This document shows, piece by piece, positions 40,495-44,096 of a stretch of DNA of 44,096 bases (within the stretch, counting starts at the first letter, position 1; every line of letters starts with the position of its first letter). Location of the stretch: contig JBQTJI010000040.1 in assembly GCA_052387255.1 (NCBI GenBank), positions 1-44,096 of the forward strand, in the 5' to 3' direction. The notes beneath the pieces are model-generated. The model was not told the origin of the DNA. It did no database searches and saw nothing but the letters and a program-made list of their open reading frames with translations. This DNA is from JBBQXK01 sp052387255. GTDB taxonomy: Bacteria > Pseudomonadota > Alphaproteobacteria > Rhodobacterales > Rhodobacteraceae. The position numbers and the translations under genes were made by a program.

Positions 40495-42039
40495 ATGAAA
40501 CCCATCCGCCTGATCTCCTCGGCCCTGACCGTCGGCGGCTGGACGCTGCTGTCGCGCGGCGCGGGGTTCGTGCGCGACATCATGATGGCCGCCTACCTGG
40601 GCGCGGGGCCGGTGGCCGAGGCGTTCCTGATCGCGTTCAGCCTGCCCAACATGTTCCGCCGGTTCTTTGCCGAGGGCGCGTTCAACATGGCCTTCGTGCC
40701 GATGTACGCCAAGAAGGCCGAGGCGGGCGAGGATGCCGCAGGCTTTGCGCGCGACGCCTTCAACGGCATGGCGGGGCTCTTGATCGTGGTGTCGGTCATC
40801 GGCACGCTGGCGATGCCCTGGCTGGTCTGGGCGATGGCCAGCGGCTTTGTGGGCGATGCGCGGTTCGACCTGGCGGTGACCTTCGGGCGGATCAGCTTTT
40901 GCTACATCCTGTTCATCTCGCTGGTGGCCCTGCTGTCGGGGGTCCTGAACACGCAAGGGCGGTTCACCGAGGCGTCCTTCGTGCCCGTCCTGATGAACCT
41001 GATGTTCATCGCCGCCATGCTGCTGGCCGACCGGGCGGGATGGGACATGGGGCTGACGCTGGCCTGGACGGTGCCCGCGACGGGGGTGGCGCAACTGGCC
41101 TTCACCTGGGTATCGGCGCACCGGGCCGGGTTCCGGTTCCGCCCCGGCCTGCCCCGGCTGACGCCCGAACTGAAACGGCTGGCGGTGATCGCGGCCCCCG
41201 CCGTGCTGGCGGGGGGCGTGGTGCAGGTCAACCTGCTGGTCGGGAGGCAGGTCGCCAGCTTTACCGAGGGGGCGGTGGCCTGGCTGTCCTATGCCGACCG
41301 GCTGTACCAGTTGCCGCTGGGCGTCGTCGGCATCGCCATCGGCACGGTCCTGCTGCCCGACCTGTCGCGTCGCCTGCGGGCGGGCGACGTGGAGGGGGGC
41401 CGCGACAGTTTCAACCGAGGGGCCGAGTTCGCGCTGGCCCTGACCATTCCTGCCGCCGTCGCGCTGGTGGTGATCGCGCTGCCCCTGTGCGAGGTGCTGT
41501 TCCAGCGCGGGGCCTTCGGTCCCGACGACACGGCGGCCACCGCGCTGGCACTGGCCGCCTATGGCCTGGGCCTGCCCGCCTTCGTGCTGCACAAGGTGTT
41601 CCAGCCGCTGTACTTTGCGCGCGAGGACACGCGGCGGCCGTTCCGCTATGCCGTCTGGTCGATGGTGATCAACGCCGCCGTGGCCATCGGGCTGATGCCG
41701 GTGATCGGGTTCATGGCGGCGGCCCTGGCGACCACGCTGGCGGCGTGGATCATGGTCTGGCAACTGGCGCGGGGGGCGCGCGCGATGGGTCCCGAGGCCG
41801 CGTTCGACGACCGGCTGCGGCGGCGGCTCTGGCGGATCGTGGTGGCGGCCCTTGCCATGGGGGCCGTGCTGTGGGGGCTGGTCGTCCTTCTCGGCCCGGC
41901 GCTCGGTACGCCCGGATGGCGGTATGTGGCGCTTGGCCTTCTGGTGGCGGGCGGTTCGGCGGCCTATTTCGCCACGGGCTTTGCCATCGGCGCGTTCCGG
42001 ATGGCTGAGTTCCGGGGGGCCCTGCGGCGCAACCGCTGA
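40495..42039 (+). CDS. murJ: Lipid II flippase MurJ
   Basis: Inner-membrane flippase of the MOP superfamily that moves lipid II across the membrane for peptidoglycan synthesis. The 514-aa protein has about 14 hydrophobic segments and the MurJ start VGGWTLLSRGAGFVRDIMMA, then FSLPNMFRRFFAEGAFNMAFVP, with the conserved arginines. The ATG at 40495 has GAGGGG upstream; the longer frame upstream runs through the REP repeat. It follows glnD across the REP unit. Confidence 0.95.
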   Translation: MKPIRLISSALTVGGWTLLSRGAGFVRDIMMAAYLGAGPVAEAFLIAFSLPNMFRRFFAEGAFNMAFVPMYAKKAEAGEDAAGFARDAFNGMAGLLIVVSVIGTLAMPWLVWAMASGFVGDARFDLAVTFGRISFCYILFISLVALLSGVLNTQGRFTEASFVPVLMNLMFIAAMLLADRAGWDMGLTLAWTVPATGVAQLAFTWVSAHRAGFRFRPGLPRLTPELKRLAVIAAPAVLAGGVVQVNLLVGRQVASFTEGAVAWLSYADRLYQLPLGVVGIAIGTVLLPDLSRRLRAGDVEGGRDSFNRGAEFALALTIPAAVALVVIALPLCEVLFQRGAFGPDDTAATALALAAYGLGLPAFVLHKVFQPLYFAREDTRRPFRYAVWSMVINAAVAIGLMPVIGFMAAALATTLAAWIMVWQLARGARAMGPEAAFDDRLRRRLWRIVVAALAMGAVLWGLVVLLGPALGTPGWRYVALGLLVAGGSAAYFATGFAIGAFRMAEFRGALRRNR

Positions 42040-42119
42040 ACGACCAGACGGCGCGGGCAGGACAGCGGGCGTCGCGGAAAGGACAGACGGGGGGCCTGGC
42101 GGCGGGCGACAACGGGGCC

Positions 42120-43091
42120 ATGACGGCCCATCCCGCCCCGATTGCCCCGACCCAGGCCCTGCGGCGACAGACCCTGATCGGCATCCTCTGCGCCGTCGGC
42201 GCGTCGCTGGCCTTTTCGGTCAACGACATGGCGATCAAGGCCCTGTCCGGCGACTATGCCCTGCACCAGGTGATCCTGTTCCGGTCGCTGATCGGCATGG
42301 CCTTCCTTGTGGCCTGCATCCTGCCGTTCCACGGCGGCCTCGCCGCCCTGCGGACCCGCCGCATCGGCGCGCATCTGTTGCGCGCGTCGTTCGTCGTGAC
42401 CTCGAACCTGTTCTACTTCCTCGGCCTCGCCGCGCTGCCGCTGGCCGACACCTCGGCCATCTTCTTTGTGGCACCCCTCTTGATCACCGCCCTGTCGGTG
42501 CCGCTTCTGGGCGAGAAGGTCGGCCCCCGCCGCTGGACCGCCGTCGGCGTCGGGCTGGTCGGCGTCATCATCATGCTGCGGCCCGGCGGCGCGATGCAGG
42601 TGGCGGTGTTCCTGCCGCTGGCCTCGGCGCTCGCCTATGCCTTCATGCACATGATGACCCGCCACCTGAAGGGCACCGAGGGCGCGGTCGCGATGACGTT
42701 CTATGTGCAGGCGCTGTTCATCGTCGTCTCGGGCACCATGGGGCTGGCCTTCGGCGACGGGCGCTATGCCGACCAGTCGGACGCCTCGCTGGCCTTCCTG
42801 TTCCGCCCCTGGATCTGGCCGCCCGCCGCCGACTGGCTGGTGTTCCTGGCCACCGGCCTGGGGTCATCGATCGGGGGCCTTCTGATCGCGCAGGCGTACC
42901 GGCTGGGCGAGGCGGGGCTGATCGCGCCCTTCGAATACACCGCGATGCCGCTGGCCATCTTCTGGGGTCTGGTCGTATTCAGCGAGTGGCCGCTGCCCAC
43001 GGCCTGGATCGGGATTGCGCTGATCTGCGGGTCGGGCCTGTACATCGGCTGGCGCGAGACGATGGGCCGCCGGGGACCGGACCGGACCTAG
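42120..43091 (+). CDS. DMT family transporter (EamA)
   Basis: Inner-membrane protein of 323 aa with about ten hydrophobic helices in two EamA repeats (about 20-150 and 165-310). The start LIGILCAVGASLAFSVNDMA and the LADTSAIFFVAPLLITAL segment are typical drug/metabolite exporter features. Substrate is unknown. The next gene, an ornithine cyclodeaminase homologue, starts 14 bases later, so an amino-acid-related export role is conceivable. Confidence 0.88.
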   Translation: MTAHPAPIAPTQALRRQTLIGILCAVGASLAFSVNDMAIKALSGDYALHQVILFRSLIGMAFLVACILPFHGGLAALRTRRIGAHLLRASFVVTSNLFYFLGLAALPLADTSAIFFVAPLLITALSVPLLGEKVGPRRWTAVGVGLVGVIIMLRPGGAMQVAVFLPLASALAYAFMHMMTRHLKGTEGAVAMTFYVQALFIVVSGTMGLAFGDGRYADQSDASLAFLFRPWIWPPAADWLVFLATGLGSSIGGLLIAQAYRLGEAGLIAPFEYTAMPLAIFWGLVVFSEWPLPTAWIGIALICGSGLYIGWRETMGRRGPDRT

Positions 43092-43105
43092 CAAGGGGGA
43101 ACCAC

Positions 43106-44032
43106 ATGGCAATCACCATCATCGGACCCGAGGCCGAGGCGCGGCTGACCTGGGAGGGCCTGACCGAGGCGCTGGTCGCGGGCCACGCCCGCCCGCGCGC
43201 CGAGATCGCGGACGTGCTGCTGTCGCGGGGCGAGGACCGGCTGCTGAACCGCTCGGCCTGGATCGGGGGGCTGGGGCTCTTGGTCAAGTGCGCGACGCTG
43301 TTTCCCGGCAATGCACAGGCGGGCCTGCCCGCCATCAACGGCGCGGTGACGCTGTACGACGACGCCACGGGGGGGCTTTCCGCGCTGGTCGATTTCCACC
43401 TGGTGACCAGGTGGAAGACGGCGGGCGACAGCCTTCTGGCCGCCCGCCGCCTGGCGCGGCCCGACAGCCGCGAGATCCTGATCGTCGGCGCGGGCACCGT
43501 GGCCCGGTCGATGATCGCGGCCTATGGCTCGGCCTTTCCGCAGGCGCGCATTGCCGTCTGGACCCGCAGCCGCACCGGGGCCGCGGCCTTGGCGGCAGAG
43601 ATGCCGGGCGTGACCGTGGTGGATGACCTGCAGGCGGCGGTCGGGCGGGCCGACATCATCTGCACCGCCACCATGGCACGCGCGCCGCTGGTCCGGGGCG
43701 ACTGGCTGCGCCCCGGCCAGCACCTGGACCTGATCGGCGCCTACGCCCCCGGCATGCGCGAGGTGGACGATACGGCCATGGCCCGCGCGCGGGTGTTCGT
43801 CGATTCGCGGGCGACCACGATCCACCACATCGGCGAACTGATCGACCCGATCCGGTCGGGGGCGATCACCGAGGCCGACGTGGTCGCGGATTTCTACGAC
43901 CTGGCGTCGGGACGTTTCGCGCGCGAAACACGCGACGAGATCACCATCGCCAAGAACGGCGGCGGCGCGCATCTGGATCTGATGACGGCGGACTACATTT
44001 CGCGGATGTGGACGGGGCAGGGCCGGGCCTGA
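43106..44032 (+). CDS. Ornithine cyclodeaminase / mu-crystallin family protein
   Basis: NAD(P)-binding protein of 308 aa. The Rossmann motif is LIVGAGTVARSMIAAY, followed by VWTRSRTGAAAL and DIICTATMARAPLV; substrate-side LLVKCATLFPGN and GLPAINGAVTLYD are typical. Members act as ornithine cyclodeaminase, alanine dehydrogenase or imine reductases, so the reaction is open. The ATG at 43106 follows AAGGGGGA. It ends 64 bases from the window edge, where I see nothing further. Confidence 0.9.
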   Translation: MAITIIGPEAEARLTWEGLTEALVAGHARPRAEIADVLLSRGEDRLLNRSAWIGGLGLLVKCATLFPGNAQAGLPAINGAVTLYDDATGGLSALVDFHLVTRWKTAGDSLLAARRLARPDSREILIVGAGTVARSMIAAYGSAFPQARIAVWTRSRTGAAALAAEMPGVTVVDDLQAAVGRADIICTATMARAPLVRGDWLRPGQHLDLIGAYAPGMREVDDTAMARARVFVDSRATTIHHIGELIDPIRSGAITEADVVADFYDLASGRFARETRDEITIAKNGGGAHLDLMTADYISRMWTGQGRA

Positions 44033-44096
44033 ACCAGCAGAAATCGCCGCTCGTCGCTCCCTTGCGGGCGCTCCTCGCTGATGCGGCACCAGCGAG

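Noticed and set aside
1..44096. CRISPR array or phage-defence system
   Set aside because: No regularly spaced repeats, cas genes or recognised defence domains were found; YraN and ComM are housekeeping families.

Overview
The window is high-GC chromosomal DNA with dense genes, many ATGA/TGATG stop-start overlaps and GTG/TTG starts. Gene content points to Rhodobacterales (Paracoccaceae/Rhodobacteraceae): an RpoHII-type sigma-32 behind a Rhodobacter-style sigma-E promoter, a DUF5928 core-2-type glycosyltransferase, coaBC-dut-ThiF and rsmI-yraN-gshB clusters, and intergenic GC-rich repeats that I recall as common in this group. No phage, transposase, plasmid or CRISPR genes are visible.

Layout. 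1-6.6 kb: a cut-off short-chain dehydrogenase behind cytidylate kinase (cmk), a sulfotransferase divergent from a core-2-like glycosyltransferase, a HIT hydrolase, a DUF1203 protein, then DUF952 and pyrD. 6.6-10.2 kb: a secreted 5'-nucleotidase, an ECF sigma factor with an NrsF-type membrane anti-sigma factor, and a secreted YHS-domain protein with a similar promoter motif. 10.2-22.9 kb: a large phosphonate locus. The regulator phnF lies between phnGHI-HAD-phnJKLNM (the carbon-phosphorus lyase operon) and the import operon phnCDE1E2, with a hexapeptide acetyltransferase of the phosphonate-associated type. 23.0-26.6 kb: tRNA-Gly(TCC), a Tat-exported substrate-binding/VWA protein with a membrane coiled-coil partner, and an exported intradiol-dioxygenase-like protein. 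26.6-44.1 kb: mostly housekeeping genes: ThiF/MoeB-like, dut, coaBC, rpoH, cobU, a histidine phosphatase, a GST with a cysteine module, comM, gshB, yraN, rsmI, a PBP activator lipoprotein, glnD, murJ, an EamA transporter and an ornithine cyclodeaminase homologue.

How it works together. The phosphonate locus is the functional core. PhnCDE imports phosphonates, PhnGHI with PhnJ/PhnK/PhnL break the C-P bond, PhnM and PhnN process the ribose phosphates to PRPP, and PhnF probably represses from a palindromic site between phnF and phnG. A Pho-box-like site precedes phnC, so phosphate starvation may act on import. The operon has two oddities: a HAD phosphatase of the DxGxV type between phnI and phnJ, and next to it a pair of 39-bp inverted repeats in the only sizeable gap of an otherwise overlapping operon. 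No phnP is present in the window.

Regulatory structure outside genes is rich: three copies of a 54-bp hairpin repeat, three copies of a 39-bp REP-like repeat, a predicted three-way-junction structure between phnF and the acetyltransferase, an ECF promoter pair, and an rpoH promoter whose -35 box overlaps the start of the divergent cobU. I do not see a clear new defence or mobile system. The best candidates for something undescribed are the phn-embedded HAD phosphatase, the ECF-NrsF-YHS unit, the VWA-SBP/membrane pair and the GST-TRASH fusion.
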